Positions 9,213 through 19,221 are shown, numbered from the stretch's first letter. The stretch: 64,000 nucleotides of DNA from Pleodorina starrii (GCA_030267565.1 BRXU01000041.1:124001-188000), one strand, 5' to 3'. The notes: generated by a model from the letters alone, not told the origin. Numbers and translations: made by a program.

Positions 9213-10199
9213 CAGTAGTGTTACGACCCGATCTCGCCTGCACCCTATATTCTCCGCAACCACATCCGGCCATATTTGGCCTACTTTGGGTGGGCGGGTG
9301 GGCCGCACGCACGGCATACGAGCAGCGAGTACATTAAAGACAGCTATGAGACCGGATTCGCCGGCTTCGCGGCTGCATCGGGTTCCGACCGGTCCGGCCC
9401 GACCGGAGCCAATTCTTGTGCGCCTCTGGTGCTGTTATGCTCCCATGTAAGCCAGTGATCCGCGAGTGCTCGCCTATCTCTAAACCCTTTCGGGTTGCGC
9501 AGAAACGGAGGGCGGGCTCTCCCCTGGTCCGCTTGATCTCTCAGCGGCCCGCCAGTTTTCCCGCGGCGACCTTCAGCCCCACCTTGGACCTCTCCGCGTC
9601 CCCGCCTGGTCCCTCTTCCCCCATCCCGGTACCGTCCACGGTGCGTCTTGCCGCCTGGAACTCGTCTCCCAACACTTCGGGCCTCACTTCGCCGGGCTCG
9701 CAGGTGACTCCCCTCATTGAGTTTGGAGGTGCAGGACCTAATAGGCCGAAACCGGAGCTTACATACGCTGCGCAGGTTCACACGGTCTGGTCTGGATATG
9801 ACACTACCGGCGTTACGGTTAAGGTCCTGGACCCCCGACATTGTCGGGAGCGGCGAGATTATGGCTAGCTGCTGAGATGTGAAGCTGGGTCCCAGTTGAT
9901 TGGGCAGATGACACGTTTAATTGGTGGCGATCGCTGAACCCTCAGTCTCTACGGATGTCGGGGGGAACGGATGAAGTGGGGTCCTTGTTGACAGGACCAA
10001 CCGCCTTGGACTCTCAGTTCGTATGGCGTAAGACAGTGTAACGGTGGTGGATGGTGCTCTAAGCGAACAAACTCGTGGCTGATAACAATAGGAGGGCGGT
10101 GCCCTCACCCTAGAATGGGCCCAGAAGCCCCCCACACTGTAACATAACATAACACGCGTCCGAAGGCTGTTTGCGGGGCAACGAAAACGACGCAGGAAA
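9213..10199. other. Unclassified repetitive DNA without a supported gene
   Basis: The part from about 9725 shares 'aggccgaaaccggagc...acatacgctgcgcaggttc' with 32480-32520, 32800-32840 and (inverted) 29740-29790, so it belongs to dispersed repeat family B. The 9280-9720 part is GC-rich and open on both strands, which I do not count as coding. Confidence 0.5.
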
Positions 10200-10806
10200 C
10201 CGTCCGTAAACCGGAAGTTTACACGCGAGGGTGACAATACAGGCGGGTGATGAACAGGTAAAGCGACCAAGCGCATGTATCCAAACAAGAGCTGTCCGTC
10301 GAAGGAAGCCCAAAAGTGTCGCCGGTATGAGCGGCTTGCCGAACGCTATACGTGGTTGCCACTGTCATTATTGGTGTTCTACTTTTGCTGTCACAACACT
10401 GAACGCCCGGAAGCAGCAGGTGTGACAGCGATCGGCGCAACAGCATCAGCAGCGGCTGCGACCGGCCACGGGCGCGTCTTGCATAGGGACGGGATGCGCG
10501 CGGATCGTAGGTGTAATTTCTTTCTTGACACAGCAATCAGCAGCGTTTGTTGCCGGGGGGAATCCGCATGGACGTACCTGGCGGACGGCCATCTTCGGCA
10601 CGTCCTCAGCCATCTTCGGTACGTCCTTGCAGGAGCACTGTCAGTGCGTACCTGGGACAGCTCGCATTATTACAAGTCAGTGTAGCAGCAACCATCAACG
10701 GGTCGCGGCCCCAGCTGGAATGGCTCCTGGGGCAGGACTGCCCAACCTGGGCTAGTACGTTGAGGAGTAGTAACACGCGTCTATCCCCTAGGAAGTGCCT
10801 GAGAGT

Positions 10807-10879
10807 TGTAGTATCACATGGATGAATATGGGGCCTTCCCTGACATCCACCCATGGGCCTTCTTTGGTGTGATACAACA
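10807..10879 (+). repeat. 5' LTR of the gypsy element
   Basis: 73 bp, TG...CA, identical to the 3' copy. A diverged solo copy lies at 44521-44592, duplicated at 58582-58653. Confidence 0.95.
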
Positions 10880-10881
10880 AG

Positions 10882-10894
10882 TGGTATCGAGACC
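10882..10894 (+). promoter_or_regulatory. Primer-binding site for minus-strand synthesis
   Basis: TGGTATCGAGACC, two bases inside the 5' LTR. TGG is the complement of a tRNA CCA end, and TGGTATC resembles initiator-Met primer sites of plant LTR elements. The same 13-mer, with at most one change, starts the interiors of both miniature LTR elements in this window. Confidence 0.85.
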
Positions 10895-10947
10895 ACTCGG
10901 TCTCGTTAGCTTCCGCACCAAACTTCTCAAACCTAACACGCATTAGG

Positions 10948-11776
10948 ATGGCTTCGTCGAGCAGCGCTGGCGGTATGGACGTGGACTCGTTGCTCCGCGC
11001 CCTTGATGAGTCGGCCGTGAGCAACGGCCCGGAGCGCGTGCCACTTCTTGCGGGCGCGCAGCGCTCTGATACTGATCAGGAGGAAGTACCGCCGGGTTCT
11101 AACCGCGCTCACAAGGACCACCGAGGCTGGGCTCCGCGCGTCGGCGGCCTTGGCGCGCGCTGAGGACGCTGCGGCTGCCCTTCGCGCCGCCGCCCTCAAC
11201 GACACCGCCGCCGTCGTCCCGGTCGCTTCGCCGGTCGACCCGACCGCTGCGGGCCCTTCGCAGCCGCCGGCGTCGCGCGCCTTCTCGGAGCCACCAAGGG
11301 AGTCGGACGAGATCGAGATGGAGGACCCGGTCACCGAGGACGACCCGTCGCCCAAGCGTGCGCGCCGTGAGGGTCCGCCCGGCGCTGCGGCTGCCGCCGC
11401 TGGCAACGGCGGCGCTGCGGCCGCTGGCGGCAACGGGCGCGGCGCGGGGGCGCGGGGCGGCCGCGGTGGTTCGGGCGGGCGTGGTGGACGCGGGAACGGT
11501 GGCCACGGTGGTGGCCAGGGCAGGGGGCAGGGCAGGGGGCAGGGCCGGGGTGACGCGGCCCAGGGCCCGGCCGGTGGTGCCGGCCCCCAGGACCCAACCT
11601 TGGCCACGAAATACGTGGATCAGTTCGGGACCCCGGTCACGCACGGCCGCATGCGGATGCTGCTGGCGCGCGCAGCGCGGGAAAAGGCGCGGGGGATTTG
11701 TTTCTGTTGCGAGACGTTGTCGCCCGACCACCGGTACGACAACTGCCCCCACCGTTTCCGCGGCAACGGCCACTAG
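10948..11776 (+). CDS. gag: Gag-like protein of the gypsy element (frame change inside, ends in UAG)
   Basis: The ATG at 10948 (AGG ATG GCT context) starts MASSSSAGGMDVDSLLRALDE, but this frame ends at 11163. The longer gag frame is +1 relative to it, open from 11021 to the TAG at 11774-11776, with no ATG of its own at the start. It encodes a helical segment (LTALTRTTEAGLRASAALAR), a Gly/Arg-rich RGG-type stretch, and a C-terminal zinc knuckle variant C-X2-C-X6-H-X4-C (CFCCETLSPDHRYDNC), a nucleocapsid signature with wider spacing than the usual CX2CX4HX4C. The shift between frames must lie between 11021 and 11163. It may be a one-base mutation, a programmed frameshift or a short intron. Pol follows in the same frame after the single UAG. 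Confidence 0.8.
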
Positions 11777-14700
11777 GGGGCTGCCCAGGTTGGTGTGGTA
11801 GGGGACTCGCCTGGGCCTCCTGTGCCGTCTTCGTCGTCGGGGCCGTTGCGTCCGGGTGTGCGTGCCCTGCGCCCGGCTGTACTTGCGGACATTGAGACTG
11901 CAGTGGGCCGTCGCTTCTCGTTCGACGCCACTGTGGTGAAGGCAGGCTTCGACTCCGAGTGTAACCTCTTGGCGCCTCGTGGTCGGTCCCTTACCTCCGT
12001 TCCGCTTGACGGTCACGCGGTTCTGATGCTCCCTGCCTCTTTGTCGCATTTGCATCGCATGATGAAGCACTACCGCACATGCAAAACACGGCGCTCTGAT
12101 ACCGCCGCCGGCGTCCTCTTGCCAGCTTTCCTCGCGCGTCGGGCGTCCAGGTTGCTGTCAGGTATGCGCCGGGTTCATTCTTTCCCCTCCGGTTCAGTCT
12201 TGTTCAACGGCGTGGACCTCGCCGGCCGTACGGTGGAGCTCGCCGCCCTCCCGTACTCGGTCGACGTTTGGTACGACGAGCCCCTGCCGTACACCGCCGT
12301 GCAGCCTTCGCCGTACACTTCGGTGCTTGTTGCAGCTTCTTCTGGCATCGCTGTGTCTGGGTCTTCTTTGCCCCTTGTTTCTCTGAGCACCGCAGGTCGC
12401 GCCTTCCCCGCCTTGGTGGATTCCGGCGCAACCCACGACTTCGTGAGCGCGGAGCTCGTTCAACAGCTCGGCTTTCCGCTTCGGTCCAGTGAGTGGTCAC
12501 ATGTGTCTCTCGCGGATGGGGCCAAGCAGTCAATCTTAGGGCGCGTTTCTCTTCGCGTTTCCCTGGGGTCTTTTCGGTTCTCTGTTGAGCCGTACGTGCT
12601 GCCGTCCCTTACGGACGCAGCCTCTTTCATTTTGGGTTCTTCCACCCTTCGTGAGCATGCAGCCTCGCTCGATTACGCGGCGCGCACGTTGCGCCTCTCA
12701 AAGGGGCCTTCCGCTTGCGTTGTGCCGTGGCTTCCGGCCTCGCAGGGGGGTGAACCTGCGGTTGATGCCCTTCCGCGTGTCAACTTTGCTGCTGCTGCTC
12801 TCTGCGCGCACGCCTCTCCCGAGCCTGTCGGCCGCAAGGCCGCGATGCGCTTGCTGCGAAAGGGTGCCCATGCTTTGCTTGTGCGGCCTTCTGTGCGTCT
12901 TAACGCTGCTGTCGCGCAAGATTCCTCGCAGGACTCTGACGTCTCTGCCCTTCTGGAGGAATACTCTGATGTTTTTCGGGAGATTCCCGGCCTTCCGCCG
13001 GTTCGGCCGGTCGACCACACGATTCCACTGGTGCCTGGCGCGCAGCCTGTCTCGCGTCCGATGTACCGCCTCAGCCCTCTCGAGCTGGACGAGGTAAAAC
13101 GGCAGGTGACTGACTTGCTTGCAAAGGGAATGGTTCGACCTAGCACTTCGCCTTACTCTGCTCCGATTCTTTTCGTGGGCAAGAAGGACGGTACTCTGCG
13201 CATGTGCATTGATTACCGTGGGCTGAACTCGGTGACTGTTAAGAATCGCTACCCCTTGCCGCGCGTCGACGACTTGCTTGACCGGCTTAAGGGCGCGTCT
13301 TATTTTTCCTCGATTGACCTGCAGCAGGGTTACAATCAGATTCGCATTTCTGAGTCTGACATCCCTAAGACGGCTTTCCGTACTCCTTTCGGTCATTTCG
13401 AGTACACGGTCCTCAGTTTTGGTTTGGTTAACGCTCCTGCTACCTTCCAAGCTGTTATTGACCGCATGTTCAGGCCTTTCATCGACAAATTTGTCGTATG
13501 CTACCTGGACGACATCCTTATTTACTCCAAGACCAAGGAGGAACATCTTCGCCATCTTCGTCTGGTGCTTGATGTCCTTCGTCGCGAACAACTTTTCGCG
13601 AAACGGTCTAAGTGCCACTGGGCGCAAAATCAGGTGGAGTACTTGGGGCACGTGGTTTCTGCCGACGGGGTTCGTATGGATCCCCGTAAGACGGCCGCAG
13701 TACGGGATTGGCCCGTACCCACGACTTTGCACGAACTGCGGAAATTTCTGGGCCTTACCAATTATTTCCGTAAGTTCATTAAGGGTTACTCTTCCCTTGC
13801 TGCTCCGTTGACTTCCCTGACTCGCAAAGACGCTTTTACGACCGCGAACGCTTGGACGCCTGATTGCCAAGCTGCGTTCGAGGCGATTAAGCGTGCTGTT
13901 GCTGATGACATCGTGCTGTCTTTTCCTGATTACTCCCAACCTTTTCGCGTCGAGCTGGTGTCTGACGCATCCCTTCACGGTTCGGGAGCTGTCCTTCTTC
14001 AAAACGGACGACCTGTTGCTTTCGCGAGCCAAAAATTCTCCCCTGCAGAGCGTAACTACACTACGGGCGAGCAAGAACTTCTTGCGGTCATCCATGCCTT
14101 GCGCGAATGGCGGTGCTACCTTGAGGGTCGCCCCTTCGTCGTCAAGACCGACCACAAGCCCCTTACGTTCCTGCAAGGTGTCCCTACTCTCAACCGTCGC
14201 CAGGCGCGGTGGCTGGAGTTCATGGCTCGTTTCGACTTCACCTGGGAGCACCTTTCGGGTTCGCTCAATCTTGCTGATGCACTTAGCCGCCACCCGTCTC
14301 TGCATGCTGCCATTTTGTGTGCCGTTACGCGTCACCAGTCTGCTGCAGCTGATGTTACCCCTGCGGGTTTTGCGCAACGCATTGCACGCGGCTATGCATC
14401 TGATTCGTGGTTCGCGGATTCCGTGAACGTTAGTCACTTGACTCGTGAGCGTGGGCTTTGGTTCCGTCACGACGGGGATCGTCGCCAAATTGTCGTTCCT
14501 AACGATGATTTGCTTCGCGCCGATATTCTTTCCCGTTTGCATGAGGACAAACTTGCGGGCCACATCGGAACCACCCGCCTTCTCGAGCTTCTTCGTCGCA
14601 ACTTCTGGTGGTCTGGAATGGCCCGTGATGTCGCCCGTTTTGTGGCGCGTTGCGACACGTGCCAGCGTAACAAGCCGCACTCTGGTAAGCAGTCGGGTCT

Positions 14701-15889
14701 TTTGCAGCCCCTGCCTATCCCTGAAGCCCCGTGGGAGAGTGTTTCGCTTGACTACGTTGTCGGTTTGCCCACAACTGAGGGGGGATACGACGCCGTGCTC
14801 GTCCTTGTTGATCGTTTGACAAAGATGGTGCACCTTGCGCCCACCACCACGTCTGTCACTGCGAAGCAGACTGCTCGTCTGTTCTACGACAATGTGGTGC
14901 GTTTGCATGGCGTTCCCAAATCGCTCGTTTCTGATCGCGGGCCTCAGTTCGGTAGCAAGTTCTGGAAAGCCCTTGGCGCTCTTGCGGACATCCGGGTTGA
15001 CCTTTCCACTGCCTACCATCCTCAGACTGACGGGCAGACTGAGCGCATGAACCGCACCTTGGGGGATATGCTCCGTGCCTATGCTGGCAACTGCCCCCGG
15101 GAGTGGGATACTTACCTTTCTGCTGCTGAGTTCGCAATGAACAACGCTGTCAACCGTTCCACGGGACAGTCTCCTTTCTTCCTGAATTACGGCTTCCATC
15201 CCGCGACACCCGTCGTGCGTGAGATAGACGCCCTTGTTCCAGCAGCGAAGGTTTTTGTCAAGTCGTACACCGCTCGCATTGCGGACGCCAAGCAGTGCCT
15301 TGAGCGGGCTCAGCAACGTGCGGCTGACTACTACAACCGCGGTAAGCAAGACGCGTCCTTTCGCGAGGGGCAACTTGTGCTTCTGAACACTAAGAACCTG
15401 CGGCAGCTTGCCAAGGGTCCGCGAAAGCTGCTTCCGCGTTGGGTGGGTCCTTTCCCTGTGAAGCGCATGGTCGGGCAGGCCGCGGCAGAGCTAGTCCTTC
15501 CAACTTCTTTGCGCATTCACCCCACTTTTCATGTGTCGCTTTTGCGTCCTTATTGGAGCAAGCCGGGAACGGAGCCCTCGGTTAACGACACTCTTGCTGT
15601 TGAGGCCTCTGATGAACCTGCAGGACCGCCGCCTGTAGATTGGCTGGACGAAGCGCCCCTCTACACGGTCGAGCGTATTTTGGACTACCGCGGCCGGCGC
15701 GTTGGCAAAGGTCGTCGGAAGCGAATCGTGCACGAATACCTGGTCAAATGGGCCGGTTACTCTTCTGAGCACAACAGCTGGGAGCCTGCAGTCAACTTCA
15801 CTCCTGACCTGAAACCCGAACTTGAGCGGATTCGGGCCTTGTCCCGTCACGCTGCGGGGACTCAGCGTCCTGAGGGGGGATACTTGTAG
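11777..15889 (+). CDS. pol: Pol polyprotein: protease, RT, RNase H, integrase, chromodomain
   Basis: In frame with gag and separated from it only by TAG at 11774-11776; no suitable ATG lies nearby, so expression by stop-codon readthrough is likely. Counting from the codon at 11795: aspartic protease DSGA at 209-212; reverse transcriptase with YLDD at 570-573; RNase H with the first Asp at 724 and a TDHKPL block; integrase zinc region, then catalytic D986, D1047 and E1083 (D-X60-D-X35-E); GPF/Y-like region WVGPFPVK; and a canonical chromodomain from 1290 ([24 protein letters not shown]). The chromodomain would guide integration to marked chromatin. The stop codon lies inside the 3' LTR (TGTAG). 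The frame is uninterrupted over about 4.1 kb, so the element may be functional. Confidence 0.95.
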   Translation, partial: GAAQVGVVGDSPGPPVPSSSSGPLRPGVRALRPAVLADIETAVGRRFSFDATVVKAGFDSECNLLAPRGRSLTSVPLDGHAVLMLPASLSHLHRMMKHYRTCKTRRSDTAAGVLLPAFLARRASRLLSGMRRVHSFPSGSVLFNGVDLAGRTVELAALPYSVDVWYDEPLPYTAVQPSPYTSVLVAASSGIAVSGSSLPLVSLSTAGRAFPALVDSGATHDFVSAELVQQLGFPLRSSEWSHVSLADGAKQSILGRVSLRVSLGSFRFSVEPYVLPSLTDAASFILGSSTLREHAASLDYAARTLRLSKGPSACVVPWLPASQGGEPAVDALPRVNFAAAALCAHASPEPVGRKAAMRLLRKGAHALLVRPSVRLNAAVAQDSSQDSDVSALLEEYSDVFREIPGLPPVRPVDHTIPLVPGAQPVSRPMYRLSPLELDEVKRQVTDLLAKGMVRPSTSPYSAPILFVGKKDGTLRMCIDYRGLNSVTVKNRYPLPRVDDLLDRLKGASYFSSIDLQQGYNQIRISESDIPKTAFRTPFGHFEYTVLSFGLVNAPATFQAVIDRMFRPFIDKFVVCYLDDILIYSKTKEEHLRHLRLVLDVLRREQLFAKRSKCHWAQNQVEYLGHVVSADGVRMDPRKTAAVRDWPVPTTLHELRKFLGLTNYFRKFIKGYSSLAAPLTSLTRKDAFTTANAWTPDCQAAFEAIKRAVADDIVLSFPDYSQPFRVELVSDASLHGSGAVLLQNGRPVAFASQKFSPAERNYTTGEQELLAVIHALREWRCYLEGRPFVVKTDHKPLTFLQGVPTLNRRQARWLEFMARFDFTWEHLSGSLNLADALSRHPSLHAAILCAVTRHQSAAADVTPAGFAQRIARGYASDSWFADSVNVSHLTRERGLWFRHDGDRRQIVVPNDDLLRADILSRLHEDKLAGHIGTTRLLELLRRNFWWSGMARDVARFVARCDTCQRNKPHSGKQSGLLQPLPIPEAPWESVSLDYVVGLPTTEGGYDAVLVLVDRLTKMVHLAPTTTSVTAKQTARLFYDNVVRLHGVPKSLVSDRGPQFGSKFWKALGALADIRVDLSTAYHPQTDGQTERMNRTLGDMLRAYAGNCPREWDTYLSAAEFAMNNAVNRSTGQSPFFLNYGFHPATPVVREIDALVPAAKVFVKSYTARIADAKQCLERAQQRAADYYNRGKQDASFREGQLVLLNTKNLRQLAKGPRKLLPRWVGPFPVKRMVGQAAAELVLPTSLRIHPTFHVSLLRPYWSKPGTEPSVNDTLAVEASDEPAGPPPVDWLDEAPLYTVERILDYRGRRVGKGRRKRIVHEYLVKWAGYSSEHNSWEPAVNFTPDLKPELERIRALSRHAAGTQRPEGGYL

Positions 15890-15957
15890 TATCACATGGA
15901 TGAATATGGGGCCTTCCCTGACATCCACCCATGGGCCTTCTTTGGTGTGATACAACA
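15885..15957 (+). repeat. 3' LTR of the gypsy element
   Basis: Identical to the 5' LTR over all 73 bases; preceded by the polypurine tract. Confidence 0.95.
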
Positions 15958-16620
15958 AGAGTTAGGGCACTGAATTGGTGACCGAGAGGTCACCAGACCG
16001 ATACCGGCCTTCGCAGAGGGCTGGGTGACCGATGGGGACCCTGCTGGTGCGGGAACGAACAGCAGGTGATCGCATGGCTCTTTAGCCATGTCGCTGTCCC
16101 CTGCACTGGTAGAACTCATCACGGTTGAATGTTCAAACAATGATGTGTCTGGCATATCTGGGAATGCGTGCGGGTACCCAGATGTGATCTGAGTGAGACG
16201 GAGCCCAGACACGGAGTGGGTGGGAGAAGCAACCCATCTTAGTCAAAAAGGCGGTCACCGCGGTAATGGGCTGTACCCGCCGATGAGGCATCAGTCTGTT
16301 CCCTTAACCCACGCAAGGGCTTACGGTCCAGCGTAATACTTTCTTTCTTTCTTTCTAACACGCGTCTAGCCCAGCTGAACCAAAGTGGTCTCGATCAGGC
16401 TGTGCACAGTGCCCGGGAGCGGGCCGCAGCCTGGTTGTTGGGGGCAAGAAATGCGAGCGAGGTGCAGGCCGAACAGAGCCAGGATGTGCTGGAGCGGGCT
16501 GTGCATGATGCTCAGGAGCGAGCCGCAGCCCGGTTGCACTGACTAGGGTACGGTAGGCGCCTGTAAGCAGTAAAGGCTTATCCCACGGATGCTCAGGAGC
16601 CAGGCTTACACTCCCCCCCC

Positions 16621-16830
16621 TAGACTGGTGTGGAGCTAGCGGCCTTGGAGAGGACTGGTGTGGAGCTAGCGGCCTTGGAGAGGACTGGTGTGGAGCTAGC
16701 GGCCTTGGAGAGGACTGGTGTGGAGCTAGCGGCCTTGGAGAGGACTGGTGTGGAGCTAGCGGCCTTGGAGAGGACTGGTGTGGAGCTAGCGGCCTTGGAG
16801 AGGACTGGTGTGGAGCTAGCGGCCCTGGAG
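16621..16830. repeat. 30-bp tandem repeat, 7 copies
   Basis: Seven contiguous copies of a 30-bp unit containing ggagctagcggccttggag. The first six are essentially identical and only the last shows ccctgg. The period is a multiple of three, so it is open in several frames, but there is no sign that it is coding. Confidence 0.95.
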
Positions 16831-17098
16831 TGGACATACTTGGAGCTTGGGAGGTTCCCATTTCCACTGTAAGTTGTGCCAGCCCCACATCTCCACTGTC
16901 CCCAGTGCAGCTCTTCCGACCGTAGGCCTGGCCTGACCTTCCCACCTTCCCACCTTCCCACCTTCTCACCTACCTATTGCTACACTGCTAGCCATGTGTG
17001 TTACTATCACAATGGCTGTAGTATTGCACTCCACTTTAGCCAAGAATCATTAAGTATCCACCAGCAAGAGGCAGAACCGGTGGTTGTTACTACCATTG

Positions 17099-17741
17099 TT
17101 ATTATTGTTACACCGAGCACGCTCTGGCGTGGTTTAAGGGGACGGGGGCCTGCCGCCGGGACTCTGGCATTTGCTTTATATAGCGAGCCGACCAGCCGCC
17201 ACCAGTTGTGGTCCAATCCGCACGACACCTGTACGACGATCCACGACACTATCGCAGTCGTTCTCCTCGCCCCATTATCGCTGGGGAACACGGCCAGTTA
17301 GTGCTACTAGCCGGAGCCTGGCCCTCCTGATCACACCTCAGCAGCCACCTCGCTAGTACCGACTACCGGGTAGCCTGGGAATTGCCCGCTCATTCTTCGA
17401 ACTTGGCCTTCGACTCCATCTCCAGCTCCGGAGCTCCACCTCGGGAACCTTGATGCTCGTAGCTACCGCCTTCGTCTTGAGTGGTAGGCTTCCTCCTCCC
17501 AGGGGTACGGTCCCGCCCAGTAGCTCCGACTAACTACATCTACCGTCTTCGTCAACTGCCCCCGCCAACGACACCGGTTGGTATGCTGCCATCCAACCTT
17601 CTACACCCTGGCCAACTGCCAGGGGGTGAACGGTGGGATTCAAACCCACATCTACCCTTTTGACAATCCGACCAAGCATGGGATCGAACCCATGACCATC
17701 GAATTGCCAAGCGAGTGCTCTTCCAATTGAGCTACGCTTAC
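17099..17741 (-). mobile_element. SINE-2, long tRNA-derived SINE
   Basis: A 643-bp insert flanked by the 13-bp target duplication gttactaccattg (17086-17098 and 17742-17754). On the minus strand it starts with a tRNA-like head: A box TAGCTCAATTGGAAGAGC, a loop TTGGCAA, and B box GGGTTCGATCCC. A second B-box-like GGGTTTGAATCCC follows about 60 bases later. The far end is an AT-rich (ATA/ATT) tail next to the duplication. The anticodon stem does not pair, so this is not a working tRNA gene. It lies inside the 49-bp-LTR element. Confidence 0.85.
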
Positions 17742-17755
17742 GTTACTACCATTGA

Positions 17756-18345
17756 ATGAGGTTTGGGCCTCCAGTTCGGTGCAGGCGGGGAATGACTGCG
17801 CCGAGTCATAGTGTGCAGCTGCGGGTCATGGGGCACAGGCGGGGAATGACTGCGCCGAGTCATAGTGTGCAGCTGCGGGTCATGGGGCGCAAGCGGGGAA
17901 TGACTGCACCGAGTCATAGTGTGCAGCGATGGGTCATGGGGCGCAGACACGCTAGCAGAACATGGATGCAGAAAATGACTGAGATGACAGAATGACTGCA
18001 CGGAATGACTGGAAATCACACGGAATGACTGGAAATCAGTCATAATGTAGCATCCCAGTCATATCCCCGTCCCACGGAGACACGTTATGACTCGTTTTCA
18101 GTCATAATTCCAGTCATAAATGCAGTCATAAACAATATGACTGGGCTTTATATGAGGCCTTACATGGACGATATGACTGGCCCCAGTCATATCGGGTGCT
18201 GTGCCTGACCGCTTTCCATGACCAGGGGAGCACGTTATGACTGGGTTTATGACTGGGAATATGACTGGCGCCCCCTCTATGACTGGGTTTATGACTGGGT
18301 GTATGACTGGGATTATGACCGAGATGACGCTTTATGACTGGGCCT
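17756..18345. repeat. ATGACTG/CAGTCAT heptamer array with a 54-bp tandem repeat
   Basis: Imperfect but dense occurrences of ATGACTG and CAGTCAT at irregular spacing, in both orientations. The left part (about 17787-17946) is organised as three 54-bp tandem units. At the right the array ends at 'atgactgggccttttcccgagtg', a boundary that recurs at two other arrays (33911 and 35668). Confidence 0.85.
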
Positions 18346-18516
18346 TTTCCCGAGTGCTCGGCGTCCATGCATGGGGCCTTCCCACCCGATAGCCATGCGC
18401 TTTGACCAGGGATTGAACCGGCGACCTCCCGGGCACGAGGTCGTACGGCATAGGCCTCGATACCAATTGTAAGCAGTGAAGGCATATCCCGCGGATGCTC
18501 AGGAGCCAGGCTTACA

Positions 18517-18794
18517 CTGTCGCGTTCGTACGTTGCGCGGCCCAGAGACTGCTTTGTGCCTGCGAGGGCCCGTACAAGCGCATGTTACAAGAAGGGCCTG
18601 CGGCGATCCCGGAATTTGGTTGCGCCGTTGAGTTGTGGAAAGCGTGTGTTGATAGGAAGACGGACGACAGTCAGTGTGCCGCAGCCGGCGGTACGCAGCA
18701 GTAACAGGTCGGCTTGTAATTGCGGATTGCAGGTTCCATCTCGAGAGTTACAAAGGACCTCTATCCAACGCTATTATCAAAACGATCATCCCTG
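18517..18794. repeat. Unclassified dispersed repeat
   Basis: Shares 'aagaagggcctgcggcgatcccggaatttgg' and the following 100 bases, in inverted orientation, with about 35905-36000. No gene seen. Confidence 0.6.
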
Positions 18795-18806
18795 ATCATC
18801 ATACTA

Positions 18807-19221
18807 GAAAGAAAGAAAGTTTACACTGGACCGTAAGCCCGAGCGTGGGTTAAGGGAACAGACTGATGCCTCTTCGGCGGGTACTTTCAGCCCATTACCG
18901 CGGTGACCGCCTTTTTGACTAAGATGGGTTTGCTTCTCCCACCCACTCCGTGTCTGGGCTCCGTCTCACTCGGATCACATCTGGGTACCCGCACGCACTT
19001 TTCCCAGATATGCCAGACACATCATTATTGAACATTCAACCGTGATGAGTTCTACCAGTGCAGGGGACAGGGACATGGCTAAAGAGCCATGCGATCACCT
19101 GCTGTTCATTCCCACACCAGGGCCCCCATCGGTCACCCAGCCCTCTGCGAAGGCCGGGATCGAACTGGTGACCTCTCGGTTACCAATTTAGTGCCCTAAC
19201 TCTCAGGCACTCCTAGGGGAT
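18807..19221 (-). mobile_element. SINE-1, intact copy
   Basis: 415 bp, flanked by the 12-bp target duplication atcatcatacta (18795-18806 and 19222-19233). On the minus strand it begins with a Leu/Ser tRNA-like A box (GTGCCTGAGAGTTAGGGC) and B box (AGTTCGATCCC), and ends in a (CTTT)n tail (gaaagaaagaaag on the plus strand at 18807-18819). Other copies: 9024-9212, 10784-16355 (split) and 27494-28795 (split). Confidence 0.92.

Larger units (their letters stand above)
10807..15957 (+). mobile_element. Complete Ty3/gypsy chromovirus with 73-bp LTRs
   Basis: A 5151-bp element with identical 73-bp LTRs (10807-10879 and 15885-15957) and target duplication agagt (10802-10806 and 15958-15962). The primer-binding site TGGTATCGAGACC lies at 10882-10894 and the polypurine tract gagggggga at 15872-15880. 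The interior encodes gag and a pol with order protease, reverse transcriptase, RNase H, integrase, chromodomain, which defines chromoviruses. Identical LTRs and an open pol indicate a recent insertion. The LTRs are among the shortest expected for the superfamily, and their ends are an 11-of-12 inverted repeat (TGTAGTATCACA / TGTGATACAACA). Confidence 0.96.
10784..16355 (+). mobile_element. SINE-1 copy interrupted by the gypsy element
   Basis: The SINE starts at 10784 with a tRNA Leu/Ser-like A box (TGCCTGAGAGTTAGGGC) and ends in a (CTTT)n tail at about 16340-16355. It is flanked by the 13-bp target duplication taacacgcgtcta (10771-10783 and 16356-16368). The gypsy element entered the A box: the SINE reads tgcctgagagt | agagttagggcac, with agagt as the gypsy target duplication. 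Without the insert the SINE is about 415 bp, like the intact copy at 18807-19221. Confidence 0.9.
10200..16560 (-). repeat. Repeat family B, copy 1, split by SINE-1 and the gypsy element
   Basis: The flanks 10200-10783 and 16369-16560 together are the reverse complement of one continuous sequence at about 28940-29760. In that second copy the two halves meet at 29111-29130, which is the empty site. No open reading frame or terminal repeat identifies the class of this repeat; related fragments occur at 32430-33640. Confidence 0.75.
16562..18516 (-). mobile_element. Second miniature LTR element, 49-bp LTRs, with a nested SINE
   Basis: 49-bp direct repeats (16562-16610 and 18468-18516; three mismatches) begin TGTAAGC and end GCTTACA. 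Read on the minus strand, a primer-binding site TGGTATCGAGGCC (18465-18453) follows the first LTR after two bases, and a polypurine tract (reverse complement of ctcccccccc, 16611-16620) precedes the second. The leader again carries a tRNA-like B box (CGGTTCAATCC near 18420). The interior has no protein frame: it holds a CAGTCAT array, a 54-bp tandem repeat, a 643-bp SINE and a 30-bp tandem repeat. No target duplication is visible (gcgcc versus ctgtc), so the ends may have recombined with another copy. Confidence 0.8.

Noticed and set aside
9344..9841. 165-codon minus-strand frame, Arg/Gly-rich
   Set aside because: The region is open in several frames on both strands and the right part is a dispersed repeat.
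10784..10806. Possible separate short repeat left of the gypsy element
   Set aside because: It is the first part of the split SINE; it joins to 15963 through the agagt duplication.
12698..15373. 891-codon frame on the minus strand
   Set aside because: Antisense to the conserved pol domains; a codon-bias shadow in GC-rich coding DNA.
16621..16830. CRISPR-like repeat array
   Set aside because: Units are contiguous without spacers, and the organism is a eukaryote.
17660..17741. tRNA-Ala gene on the minus strand
   Set aside because: A and B boxes are good, but the anticodon and acceptor stems do not pair and the sequence is the head of a SINE with target duplications.
16557..18521. Five-base target duplication for the 49-bp-LTR element
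   Set aside because: Flanks gcgcc and ctgtc do not match, so I report the element without one.
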